Source: Archegozetes longisetosus
Taxonomy: Eukaryota > Arthropoda > Arachnida > Sarcoptiformes > Trhypochthoniidae
Direction: 5' to 3'
Length of the DNA stretch: 64,000 nucleotides
Assembly: GCA_018873245.2 (NCBI GenBank)
Contig: JAEMBT020000006.1
Coordinates: 751,804 to 815,803 of the forward strand
The position numbers were made by a program, and so were the translations under genes. A model generated the notes under the pieces. The model did no database searches and had not been told where the DNA came from. It saw nothing but the letters and a program-made list of their open reading frames with translations. This document shows positions 10,021 through 22,560 of the stretch, in pieces. Within the stretch, counting starts at the first letter, position 1. Each line of letters begins with the position of its first letter.

Positions 10021-12640
10021 ATGAGACGCTGTTATTAACATTGATCTGATTGACTCATTTTTCACTTGCAGTAGACCTTAGGAAAAAATGTCAAAAATTA
10101 TGGCCACAATTGAAATTGAGAGTGATTTCTGTTATGTAAAGTTCACGTAATGGCATCTTATCTTCACCTTAACATCTTTTTCTTTGTTTTGAATCAATGA
10201 ATTTTCCAATTTTTTCCTTTAGTAGAATTTCTTGAAGCTCACAAAATAGCTTTACATTATTCAATGCATATAACTATGATCTTTCTCAAATTATTTGAAT
10301 TTTATTTTTATTTGAAATTCAAGTCAAAGAAATGATGTTTTATTTAGAAAGACCAAGCGATCAGAATTTGTTTTTAATTTTTGCTCACCAGATTATTTTA
10401 TATTAACCATTATTTCGGGTATTACTTAATTTTTGAGTGCAGTTTAGCAAGTTTCATTCATCCGTGCTTTCATAATTTTTATGTTGACTGAAAAGGAACC
10501 AGCAAAAGTTCCATCAAACTTAATCAAAGACTAAAGGTCATGTTATAAAAACTGGAGATTCAAATTAAGTAAATTAAAAATTTAATCTGAGGAATAACAA
10601 AACAGAATAATTAGTGAAGTTGGTGTCAGCTTCCCAGAAGTCAGTTTATCAGAATAGCATTTTGACCAGCTCGTTTAGCCCAAACATTTTAAAATCAATT
10701 TTAAAACTGATATTCTCACTCCTAAAACTCAAGTTTTCCTTCATTGATCCATATTTACCAAAGTTAAATTCTAAGTTTAATAGTAATCAACAGATTTAGA
10801 TAAGATACGATCAAAACGAGTCAACAGAAAATCACAAATCTAAAAGCTTATGATTAAATATTAAATTCTCTAGATTCACTTCAATTAGTGTTAAATATTG
10901 AAATTTAAAAAGAATGCAACTTCTAACTTCTTGGTGGAGTTATAAGAAATATGTAGCTATACTTTTTGAATAGTTAAGTAAAATTTTAAATTTTTATATT
11001 TAATAATTCGACTTAACTCCCTTTACAGTATATAATTGTTTGATAAACTTTCAAAATTGATTATATCCATAATGAAATTCTTATGTAAAACATGAAGTGT
11101 GTACTCAAAACCTATACTCTTAGAACTCGAGTTCTTTATAATAGAGGGGTTTCTAAAATCTTAACTTAGAATACGAGAACATAAAAATGAATGTTTTCGG
11201 CTAATCTGACTGGTGAAAGTGCCACTCTGCTAAACTGACTGCTAAACTGACTGCTAAACTGACTTCCGCGAAACTGGCCTCTATCAACATACAATGAGTC
11301 GTCTACTCGCAATACCTATTTCGTCATTAATGACTCTTCAACTGAAACTGTGGTCGAGATCTGAAAAGTTATGCTAACTGTACTGCATTAAACGTGTTGG
11401 CAACAAATTGCATCAATTATAATTTAAAATTAATTGAATTTTGATCTCTGTTCATTCTTAATTATTAAACGTGGTATAGTTTTAGAGAAAAATACACTGC
11501 ACTATCATTTTTAGAGAGCTTTTCAATCTTTTTAAACAGTTAATCAGTTCGAAATAACTCTGCGTTTAAATATTTAAATTGTGGAAATTGTACGAAAAAC
11601 GATTTAAACTTTATCTTCAATTGTTAATAAATGATGTGTTTTCAAGTATATCTTTTTGTGTAAAGTTGCCATTACGTCAAAGTTATAGATCAATTTTACG
11701 ACGAGTCATTTTTCTTTCTTATAATGATGACCAGTAACGAAAACATTATGAAAACAGTATTTTTATAATACAATAAATCAATTATTATTGCAAACATTTT
11801 CCATTCTAGAAAGTAAATCTTTTTAAAGGTTGCGAAGAGTTCACAAGTCGTCTATTTTCATAAGAGTACTGCGATGCGTTATAAATGGCCAGAGGCACCA
11901 CATTTTTATGGATGAAGTGAGTATCTCAGGAATAATATTCCTCGAGTAAAGCTGACGAAGTCTTGCTTTGTTATGTCAAATAAAAAATATTCAAATGACT
12001 TTTTGTCCCAAAAACTGTCTTTACCAAGAAATGGTTTCAAGGATAACATTGGGAACTATAAATTAAAAAAATTGAAGTCAGCTCAACTTTATTACAATAG
12101 TGAACATCGTATATTAAACTAACAATTTTGCTATTTTTTCAATAAAATGATTGCTGATATAGTTTAAACATGTTCGACTGCCATTTGCAAATGTCCAGTT
12201 TTACTGACTAACTATTTAATTGGGTTTTTGAAATTGTCAAGTTTGTTACTTTTCAAATATTGACAATAAACATTATTATGAAATTTTTTGTTCGATTGAT
12301 CTTTCTTTAAAAATTTGGTTTATCACTTATTGCAGACTATTTCCTTCTACTAATAAAAATATTGATTTGGAAAAAGTTTTTTAATGTGTTTAATAAGTCG
12401 TTGAATGGTCCTTAATTTATTAGAAACTAACTAATTAACTAAAACGTAAAATAGTTTAATTATAGTAAGTTTTCAATGTGAATATTGTTCCGTTTTGAAC
12501 TTCGGGCTCAAACTTGCAAAGTAACTGATGATCGTATGCAGCTTAACTCATAATTGTCAATGCTCATTATAGCAATTCTCAATGAAGTTTTCAGATTGAA
12601 AATAAACCCAAACTAATGGCATTTTTTGTATCACAAAAAC
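10021..12640. other. AT-rich intergenic DNA
   Basis: No gene was recognised. It holds a small 12-bp tandem repeat at 11227-11262. The 61-codon open frame at 10614-10799 has no supporting feature. Confidence 0.4.
11227..11262. repeat. 12-bp tandem repeat, three units
   Basis: The unit ctgctaaactga occurs three times in perfect register, with a partial match after it. Confidence 0.85.
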
Positions 12641-12646
12641 TTTATT
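12641..12646 (-). terminator. possible polyadenylation signal for FBXL16
   Basis: AATAAA on the minus strand, about 640 bases past the FBXL16 stop. It is one of few such hexamers on that strand. Such signals occur by chance in AT-rich DNA, so confidence is low. Confidence 0.25.
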
Positions 12647-13278
12647 AATTACATTATTTACTTTCAGTTAAATATCTAATACAAGCTTATTATTGTTGAT
12701 CATGAGGTTAGACATAGTTATTATTACATGTGACCAATATATAAAACTACAGTTAATGCACTTTTTTATCGAAAGAACTGTCCATAACTTAAAAGATAAG
12801 AATTACGAATAGTAAACAAAAAATGTAACAATTGTTGTCAAATTTGACAGCAGATATTTTTATACAAAAAAAAATCCAAGAGGTAGGAATTGACTTCATA
12901 ATGGAGAGTAAGACTATTTTGAGATGAGATATTAGAGTGATTTTTGCTTTTGTGCCACACCTGTATTACAATCATTATATAAATACATAAACACAAAATA
13001 TAATTACTTTACAGTTTCACTTAAATAGTTGTGAATATTTTGTCATTAAAAATATTACGTAAATGATTACTATTCGCAAAACAATTCAATAGTAAACTAA
13101 TGGTTCAATTATTGTTAGAATAAATATTTAAATTCGTTAATATGTTAGTTATGTTGTTTGTATTGTTTGTTCGAATCTAATAATATTCCTATTGTTTGGG
13201 TGAGCGATCGAGTGAGATGTCAGATCATTGCTTAGATCATTACTTCTTACAGTGATTAGTGTGACAGTAATTATTAAT

Positions 13279-13955
13279 CTATATAATTATTGTACAATTA
13301 GGCGGCAAATTGTCTCTTAAATATTTAACCAACTCTTTAGTGGCGGCCGGACAATTGGTCAATTCTAATTCGGACAATTGTTGCATCTGTACTAAACACG
13401 AGAGTCCATTAATTGTGAATTGAGGACAACCTGCAACAAACAAAATGTTATTTTCTGCCACAAATGCTTTTTTCAGAATGTGTCATTTTTTACTCATACG
13501 GACCAGCAATTGATAAACTCTTCAGAGATCTCATGGAGCAAAGTGTCTGAAGTCCAAAATCTCTTACTTGTGGACACCATCGAAGCGATAAATGATATAA
13601 GTTAGTCATTGTTGCGATGTATCCCAAACCAATGTCAGTTATATGAAGACACCTATTTGTTGAAAATTGCATTTATAATAAGCTCGCTCAATTTCAATTT
13701 TTACTCAATCAACAACTATTCGTATTTTATAACTTTATAAATTGTAGAAAATGACAATTCTAAAAACTAATCGATATGTCAATCATTTAAAGACGTTTGA
13801 GGATACGATATATTATAATAGAAGAATAGATCAAGTCTCAACCTTCAAGTTTTTTTTCAATAGTCTGTCTTATAATCGAATTATTCTTAATCGAATTTCT
13901 AAATAGATGTCTAAAAATTCTGTCGTTCATTCAAAAAGTTATAGGATATCACGTC

Positions 13956-14037
<82 letters not shown>

Positions 14038-17000
14038 CTGCGAGACATATATATTCTTATGGCTATTATTCTTATTATAATTTCTCATTATGTTATTTCT
14101 CGAGACAGTCGTGTTGTGAAAGCAATTACGACGAACTGAATTGTGCTTTGTTACAGAAAAAACAATAAGAAATTGACTCTGGTTAAATCAGTTGTATTCA
14201 CTACAATACAACGTTTCCCTAAATGCTTGGACAACAAAACTAGAAACATGTTTTTTAGCAAATATTTGTTTTTGTGATTGATTAGAGTACTTTCTGATAG
14301 GTTAATGATCTATGCAAATCTAATATAGATTTGTTGAACGCATGCTAAAAACAGCATCCATTAAATCGATTTCATTAGAACTAGCATTAAAAATTGAATA
14401 CTCAGTGAATCTTTAATAAACTATCAAAATTATGCCAACATTAGAAACAGAAAAATAGATGCAATTCCCAACGAATTTCGAGTACTTTCATGTAATCCCT
14501 AAATAACTTCCCACACAAAAATCGATTTTTCAGACGAATTTTCGAGAAAATGACGAAAACTCGAACACCGCACGAATCAAACTTCAGGTTATTATATATG
14601 AAATCATTGGTATTATGAGAAGAATCTCAAATTCCAGGATAAGAAACCTTGAATTGACTAAATTTAGAAAAATTCGAAATTCTTCGACTGAAAGATCACT
14701 ATAGAAACAGATCTATTATAAGAACTCCTACATTGAGCGAAAGTTATCTTCTCTTTTATATTATCTGTAGTAATCATGAATAAGCTTTTCATCTTTAATA
14801 AACTGGAGAAAATTTTCTGCTTATAGCTTCAAATTTATTTATCATATGAAAAGAGACTTTTGTTATTTTTAAAGCAAATTTTAAACACTAAAGAAATTTT
14901 ATTAATGGATCTCATTTTTTGCTTAGTCCACTTACCGATCGAGAACTAAATGATTCAAAGTATCTGAAAGATCACATGCTATGTATTCAAGCGCTGCATC
15001 ACTGACTCGTGGACACCACGAAAGATCAAGATAACGAAGTCCTCTGATTTGTTCAGCTATCACTTCGATCGCATCGTCGCTCACCTGTTAAGATGAAAGT
15101 CAAACTATAATACAGATCAAAAATTTACGAAAACGATATGCAGTCAGAACTTTTCTGAATGGTGAGCAGAGGAATGCATCTGATCATTCTCAAATTCGCT
15201 TTCAAGTGCTTGGAACAAAGAATATGATTTTTCAACCAATTAACATTTTTATAGTCAACACATTTTTTGGCAACAGAGCCCTTTACGGCATTTCACAGAA
15301 TTTTGACTCTAGAAAAGAATAAAATGGGTGCAATTTCATACCTTCGAACAGCCAGAGAGAGACAATGAGTTTAAGTTCGGTAATCCATGTGAAAGACTGG
15401 CCACCCCCTGATTGGTCAATTCCCAACAATGGTGTAACATTAATACACGCAAGTTGTCACGTGCACACGTGCTTCCAAAATATGCCATCGATGTGTCCGT
15501 CACATGATAGGCCTTTCAGAAGTAATGAAAAGATATTTGAATGAAAGTAATTCAATTAATGTAATATAAATTTGTTCACTATCTGCATAGTCATAAATAT
15601 TTTGTCTGCTCTGCACTTCAATTACCAATTTATTTTAACTGACATTTATTTGAAGGCATAATTAAGCTGATTATTAATGAATTTTTTCCTAGTAGTTGAT
15701 CGAATAGTACAGGCAACATAATACTATCGTTACCTGTATTTGTAATTTTCTGAGAGTGGGTAACATTTGACAAATCGCAGCTATTGTTTCGTCAGCGATA
15801 TTGATGCAATCAAGAATTATTAGTGTTTCGAGCTTTGGTACTAATCCTGTCCAGAGACCAGAATCTGATATCTCATTACAACCTGTGGTTAATAAGAAAA
15901 TGTACTTTGATTAACACAGAGAACAGTCATTTGGATTTGAATGGTTTGGAATGTTATAAAGATGCTGTAAATTTCGTACTGCTATCTTCCATTGTTATAG
16001 TCAGAACATTTTCATATTTATATTTGAATTCTGCCAGATTCGGCATATAATAGTTAAAATTAATTTGAAAAGTAATTAGTTCATTAATCCCTAACATTTT
16101 TATGAACTTAAACCTTCGAAAAGACCAACGTATCAACATCAAATCGATTAAACTATATTTGGCAATAACTCGAAGCAACTTTAAGGTAAAGGCACGAAAT
16201 TTTGCTTATATTGAAAGTGGCTTCATTAAAGTCAAATAAATAAATGAGAAAACTAGTGTTGAGTGCACAATTCAGATGATTCCTTCCTAAGTTGAAATAA
16301 TTAACGTTAATCCATTGCACTTAATCGGACAAAAAATATAGAGCTAGTTAGAAAAAACTTGATTTAATGTATATGGTCTTATCATATAGCGTCATGATAA
16401 ACATCAAATAAATCTGAATTAGATGCTTACTAAGACTAACAAAATTACGAGAGAGAAAGCTTGAGATTCAATCAAATACTTTTTAAATACCTGATAATTC
16501 GAGTTTAGTGATGGACTGAGACAAAGAGCTCAAAAATATTTCAAGACCTTTATCACTAATCGAAGCATTTCTTAATGATGCAGTTGTGAACTTCGAGAGA
16601 ACACTGGGGGGCATTCGAGACGTGAAATCAATGATATCTCCATCAGTGGCGCCAAACAAACAAATTGAGTCAAAGCCGCGAATTTCTATGCTATTATACA
16701 AATTGGCTTTTATTTCTTCAATTCCGTCATTTGATAACTGAGTCGGTGATAAGTTTTGTGACATATTTTCTCCGTTAATCGACGGCAGCAATGATGGAAG
16801 TGACTGTTCACGACGTAACTCATTACATAAAATTACTGGTACTAAGTTCTTCCAAAAGCGTTCATCAGAGTATAGAGTTTGTCTCCATGTTTTACAGACC
16901 TATAAGCAAAAACTTATTTTTATTTCCATTTGCTTATCATTGGATTAATAGTTCAATCAATTGATCGGAGCGGCCAGGTTTTGAAACTAATTCTTGCTTT

Positions 17001-18801
17001 TAATGTTAAAAAGCATTCTGAAATATCAGTTATTTCGGCACTCTTGGATTTAGCAAATCACTATGATCATTAAGTCTTAAGTTATTTGTTGATCTGGGTG
17101 TAACTATTTCAAAATTTTAGCTTCAAATTGACTTTACTTACTGAATATTACTCGTAATCATTTGAGTATTCACTGCTCTATACATTGAAAGGCTCAATAC
17201 GTGTTGATGTTTTACTTAAACGAAACAATGTATTATACTTAATCTAGAGCTTTACTCTAAAGACACTAATGATTAAATGATGAAATCACTAGACTTAAAG
17301 CTATCCACTTTAGTAAAATAATTCTAATTGCTCTCATTAATAACTATTTGTTCTTCATTTTCTATCTGAAACATTAGAAACTTTGAAAAACTTGAAACCT
17401 TTAGAGCATAAACAAGAAACGTGATATTCTATTCTTGGAAAGTATCAATAACTTGATAGATAGAAACTTCTTACTCTTCAAAATTGCATTCTTTCACTGA
17501 TTTTTTCAAAAGTGTTTTCTGGATAGTTTTACTTGTTTTACATTAAGATCTTTGCTTTTGTCACACAATTATTTAACTGATTAAAACAATTTATATAATT
17601 TGTTTCTGATATAGTTTCAATGAGTAATGAATACTAAAATCAATATTTGTAGAGCGAATGTTTTGCTTTCGGAATGGGTTAGAAGAAATTGTTTTCACTG
17701 CATTGCTCTTCTGCTATTTTAATAATGAAAATGATTTAACTTGAAAGCCATAGATAATTTAAATCAAAATTCGTATTCAATTAGCGCGTTAATACGAAAC
17801 CTTGTAGGTTTCGAAAACGAAAAGTCGAGCTGAATCCTGATTAAAATTTTATAACCAATTAGCCAACTGAATTTTGCTTCAAAATTGTCAGAGTTTTCAT
17901 TAATTTAAGTTACAAGTTAACTCAACACTTTACATTTAAAAAATCTATTTCTATTACTGAAAATTATATCATAATAACTTTTTAATTTGACGGAGAGCTT
18001 ATCTAGAGTTTAATGGACCAGAACCTTCAGGATCATAAATTTTTGAAAATTTCAAGTCAGAATAAAACGGTATACTTCTTAAAAAAGATCTTAAATTTTA
18101 TTCCATTCTTGTAAAAAATCGCATGGAGTAACTAACTCCATTGGATTCTATCAAATGAATTTGATTCGGTTTAGGCGACAGTCAGTTAAATTGTGACAGC
18201 GCACATCTTTAAAAAACTGATAAAAGAAAAATGCCAGCATTTGATTGCAAATTCTTAAAAAATAAATTTATGGGATCATTTTTGATGAACCTCTATATGA
18301 TTAGATTTAAGAATATGAAAAATTTCATCATACCTGTGCGAGGACACATTTCTCGATTGGTGGAAAATACACAAAAAGTTTGGTCAAAAACTTGACATCA
18401 GTCCAAAGTTCGTCTAAGTATTTGGCTTTTGGTAGACTTAATAAATAATTTTTTCTTCTGGCTCTCCATGTCTTTGGTGGAGCCTGTGGTGGTGTCTGAC
18501 CATTTCGAGAACTCCTTCTTGGGGTTCCAGTCGGGGTATTTAATCCCTGTTTGATCGCATTCTTTCCAGTATTGCCATTCTTATTATTTATAACAGATAT
18601 CTGTTTACCAGTAATTTTACTGCTAATCAATTGGGTCGCTTCGCTGATCAATGGCTTTGAACTGTCTTTCGAACCGGAAGTACTGCAATTTTGATCACTA
18701 TTCGATGTCTTATTCTTGTTCTGTCGCGAAACGCTGATGCCATTGAAACAACGCGATAGCTCCGCCGCCGCTCTCTTCGTGAAACTGACTTCTGCTGACA
18801 T
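13279..18801 (-). CDS. FBXL16: F-box/LRR protein, FBXL16 orthologue
   Basis: Seven coding exons on the minus strand: 18801-18334, 16899-16491, 15882-15734, 15512-15342, 15084-14936, 13652-13504 and 13430-13279 (TAG). All phases agree and give 548 residues. The first about 120 residues are Ser/Lys/Pro rich and low complexity. An F-box-like region follows, including [13 protein letters not shown] and [10 protein letters not shown]. The rest is leucine-rich repeats with [40 protein letters not shown] and [13 protein letters not shown]. These match vertebrate FBXL16 in order and spacing up to the C-terminus, where 'NCP-A-T' precedes a short tail. FBXL16 is an F-box family member reported to act in the nucleus and cytoplasm and to bind PP2A and other F-box targets; its SCF role is debated. 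The donor at 13503 (GTCCGT) is weak but is required by frame. The ATG at 18801 is the first in the conserved exon, though the frame stays open up to an acceptor at 18851, so an upstream coding exon is possible. Confidence 0.9.
13958..14039. repeat. (CT)n then (TTTC)n microsatellite
   Basis: About 57 bases of uninterrupted CT dinucleotide are followed by about six TTTC units. It lies in an FBXL16 intron between the exons ending at 14936 and starting at 13652. On the transcribed strand it is GA then GAAA. Confidence 0.95.
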
Positions 18802-21080
18802 TCCTTCTGATGTAGAACTAGAACTGCTTCTCCACGCGGCTCGAAGTCCACCTAAAATACAAGCCGTGATGATATCTCGATTCTCAATGTTTGAGATATT
18901 ATCTATTTCTGCTTGTTGAAGATTTAAATTTTTACGTTAAGCGATTATTAATTTTTCGTATGGTTCAAACGTTGTAATTGTGAGCATTTGTCGAGTTTTG
19001 AAATGTGATTTCATTTAATGAAAACGCTCACGTTTTACAATCACTATTTTAGTTATGAATAAAACTGAAAATATTTTCTTCTTTCGAACTTAAGAATTTT
19101 TGTCACAATCGATTTCCTAAGTTTATCCCACTTTCAATCAAATATAATAGAAATGCTCTTATTTCAAGAATTGCTTATCATCCAAATGGACTCAAAACCC
19201 ACACATTTAGTTCATAAAATTCAATCTTTTTTTGTCTAACACACAGAATAAACAACTCATAAATACAAGATAGAGATAATAGAAAATTGCGCCTCAGCAG
19301 AAGTGGCTTTTGTTTTTCTTTTGTTGTTTCACTTTTTCTCAATTGTCGCTCAGCGCTTCTCTTAAGTGAACTTTATTTTTCACGATCCAATTTTTCTTTG
19401 GTCATTTTGTAACTTTTCTCATCGAAGTGAAAGACAAAAAATTGTTAACTTTTTCACTATGTTCACTATTGGTTGTGAGGTTTGAATAACTTTCTGCGAT
19501 CTTCAATACGTTTTCGCTATAACGTGTTCCTAATTGTGAAAACGTGTCCAAAACAAGTATTTATATAACTGTTCTTTTCAAATAATGGTTTATCACAAAT
19601 GACTTTGACGCAAATTGAGACAAAATGGTTTCGAATTTTTTATCAGATACAAACTACTATTATTTAGTCAAAATAATGAGTTGCGGGTCATTTTGGATCG
19701 TTTATTGCATTCAAATTTGAGTGTTTCTCACTTAAATAAGTTTTGAGAATGTATTTCTGTTGATCTCTAGAAAAGTTGACTAATTTTCGCATAAATATTT
19801 GCTCTAATAGTAAGAATTATTGATCGTTTGAAACAATAGATGAATGATTTGTTTCACTGTGGACTAGTTGTTTCTGTTTTATTAATAGAATCGAAGAGAA
19901 ACTTGTTTTCTATTCGAACTGTTAAAGTAATCAAATGAACAGTGGGTATCATTTAGTCTTATATAAAGATCAATATAATGTCAATTCATATCGATCACTA
20001 TAATGAAGGTTAATGTTAGACAAACTCGACGAGCAATATATAGGTAGAGATAGAGCACAACAGAAATAAAAAGAGCACTTATTAGGGAAGACAACGATTG
20101 GCTAAACTTTAATAGAGAGTACAATTTCTATTTGCTATCTATTTATCCATCATTTTTTCATTAAATCTATAATTGACAAAATCTTACGTTTTGTATTTTA
20201 AGACTGGGCACACTTTTAGAGTGAATCGTTTTAAATTAACTCATCAACTATTATATAGATTTTCTTATTTATACAGTTAATCACTTTTTCTATTGACTCT
20301 TTTTTATGTTTCCCATCAATTCCTATTGAAACAACTAATAACTTATTTGCTTTTCTCATATATTGTTTTGTGAATTAATTGTCGTTTTATTGTTTTTCTA
20401 GATAACAACGTTTACGAACAGTTATTATTTTCACTTATCTGTCAGTTCTTCTCAAAGTTGAGTAATTTCGAGATTTATTTTATCTCTTATTATATGTCTG
20501 CGGCTGTTAAAAAGTGAATGATAAATAACTACAAACTTGTTCCTTATTCTTCGCCGATATAAATCGCACAAACTTTAAAAATTGATTAAAAGATATTTTT
20601 CATATCTGTTTCTTATGACACATCACTTAATTCTCAGAAACATTCAGTATATTCAGAGCGAGAGTAATAGTCCAATAAAACAAAGCAAATGGCTGTTCAA
20701 CGAAGAGCTGCCCACACTAACAATAATTCATATAATATTTATCTTATGCAAAATGAGTCGAAAATATTAGATATTCACCCAAAAAGCAAGAGTTTGTACT
20801 GTCGACAACTTTGAGGCAAATTTAAAAATTTGTCGTTCACTTTTAGTTCAGTTTTTTAATCAATTCGAAAAATTTGGTCCAAAATCAAATTTTCATCAAT
20901 GGTATGAAAGATTTTGAGAAAAAACACTGTAAAATATTTTCAAAATTAAATTTTGTCACTAGTGTGATCCACAACTCAACACGAATTTGATTTATCTAAT
21001 ACATAACCATTTCTATCTTATATGCTGTTTGTAACACACAAACCCTTAAATAGAATTTATCAGTGTATATACAACATATA
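18802..21080. other. 5' leader or first intron region of FBXL16
   Basis: The FBXL16 reading frame continues open upstream of the ATG at 18801 to a TATTTTAG acceptor, with the exon starting at 18851. Beyond that the region is AT-rich with no recognised exon. It is probably a large 5' intron. Confidence 0.4.
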
Positions 21081-21086
21081 GACTCG

Positions 21087-21153
21087 TTCTCTATGGTCTC
21101 TCACTTCTCTTTACTCTATTCTCTTTTCTCTCTCCCTCTCTTTCTCTCTCCTA
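21087..21153. repeat. polypyrimidine tract
   Basis: A run of almost pure C and T, including tctctccctctctttctctc, on the plus strand (purine tract on the FBXL16 strand). It lies upstream of the known FBXL16 exons. It is low-complexity sequence with no assigned role. Confidence 0.6.
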
Positions 21154-22414
21154 TGTTCTAACTTTTTCGACATTAAACGCCAATTGCTCTTATCGAACAG
21201 CATTCACAGTATTTTTCGGGCGATCAATAGACTTCTGCCAACCTTTTCTCTCTATTCGCCCAAATATAGCCCCAAAATCACAATTTCTCTCTCATAGTCT
21301 CTGCTATTTATTCAGTCTCATAGCTCTAGGTTAAGCACGCGCTCGATATTTCTCTGCATGTGATTTAGAGATCGAAATGGTTCATCCCCTCACAAAATTT
21401 GTATGTCAAAAACCAACTTTTTTTTATGGAAGTTTACAATGAAAATATCAATTAATTACTTATTAATGGATTTCGATCTGCATATTCAAATTTTCGTCCA
21501 GTCTATAAAAGACTGAAATCTAAAAATAAAGGTTAACACATGATCTCTAATTGTGATAACTTTGTGGCAGAAACTGGAAATTTGTTAAATTCCACTTTAT
21601 TTTATGAATCCAAGAATTGTTAGCGCATAAGAATATACTACGTTTTTAAGGGCTTGACAACTATGTCAGGTCCACTTTGAAAACAAACGGTCTTCTACCA
21701 TACTTAAAAACTAGTCTAAAATTTGATTATGTCTATTTTGTTTGTAATTTTAAACTTGAGGATATTTTGTTTAAGCTGCAAACCGTTTTCATTTAGTAAT
21801 TAGCTTTAACCAACGGTATTAAGCTAACGACTATTGTTGGTAGCTTTAGCTCGACAGTGTTATCATTGAAATATTGAACTTGAAAGGATTCACAAAGATT
21901 TTACTGTCATTTTAAGCTAGTCATAATTTAATGTAGAAATCTTCTTTAAATCAGTTGTAAAAAATTATTACGTGAACCACATTTTATCGATCTAAGCGAA
22001 CAGTGCTAATTAGAAATTGATTTTAGGCAACATTTACAATCAAACTTTTCAACAAGTAAGATTCAAATAATTGTTTGTTTAGAAAGAATAATTAATGCTA
22101 AAATATTAGCACAAAACTATACATTTATAGAATTATGAACTGCGAGAATTTCTTTATTAGAACTGTAAATAAATGATAATAGTATAATCCTAATTAACAG
22201 TGAATGGATTATCATAAAAGCGATGTGTTATTTTCCAATCAATCATTAATCATAGTTAGCATTTTTCTAAATCTTCTGAGTTTATATATTGAATATTTGC
22301 GTGAATTAAAGTCAGAATTATGGGTAAAATAACTGAAATTTCATGAAGACCTCTATAAGAGAAAAGCAGATATAAAACTAATACGAATATTAGAGTATTT
22401 TTCTCTTTTCTGTT

Positions 22415-22560
22415 TGATGATACGCGACATGCGAACAACGCGCGATCGATACCACTAGAACAGACGTCATACAAAACGCGACGCAAAGGCATTACCGCTT
22501 TTGAAGAGCGAAAGAGGGCATATATTGGGACAGCAGTGCATGCGATAAGAATAGAAATTT
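22415..22560 (-). promoter_or_regulatory. CpG-rich candidate promoter of FBXL16
   Basis: A CpG-dense patch stands out in otherwise CpG-poor sequence, with gcgacatgcg, aacgcgcgatcg and aaacgcgacgc. On the minus strand a TATATG motif lies at about 22524-22519, roughly 30 bases upstream of a TCAAAAG initiator-like site near 22497. It points toward FBXL16, 3.6 kb away. A minus-strand ORF starts at 22492. Splicing it at a GTATCG donor near 22450 to the acceptor at 18851 would keep frame, but that join is speculative. Confidence 0.35.

Noticed and set aside
10614-10799. Plus-strand 61-codon ORF
   Set aside because: Low-complexity Leu/Ser/Lys composition and no supporting signals.
13420-13605. Plus-strand ORF over FBXL16 exons
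   Set aside because: Antisense shadow of the FBXL16 coding exons and the short intron between them.
18648-18919. Overlapping ORFs on both strands at the FBXL16 first coding exon
   Set aside because: Out-of-frame shadows; only the frame from 18801 continues into the conserved exons.
22256-22492. 78-codon minus-strand ORF in the CpG-rich patch
   Set aside because: The ORF as a whole has no recognisable similarity. Only its first codons might belong to FBXL16, and that is unproven.
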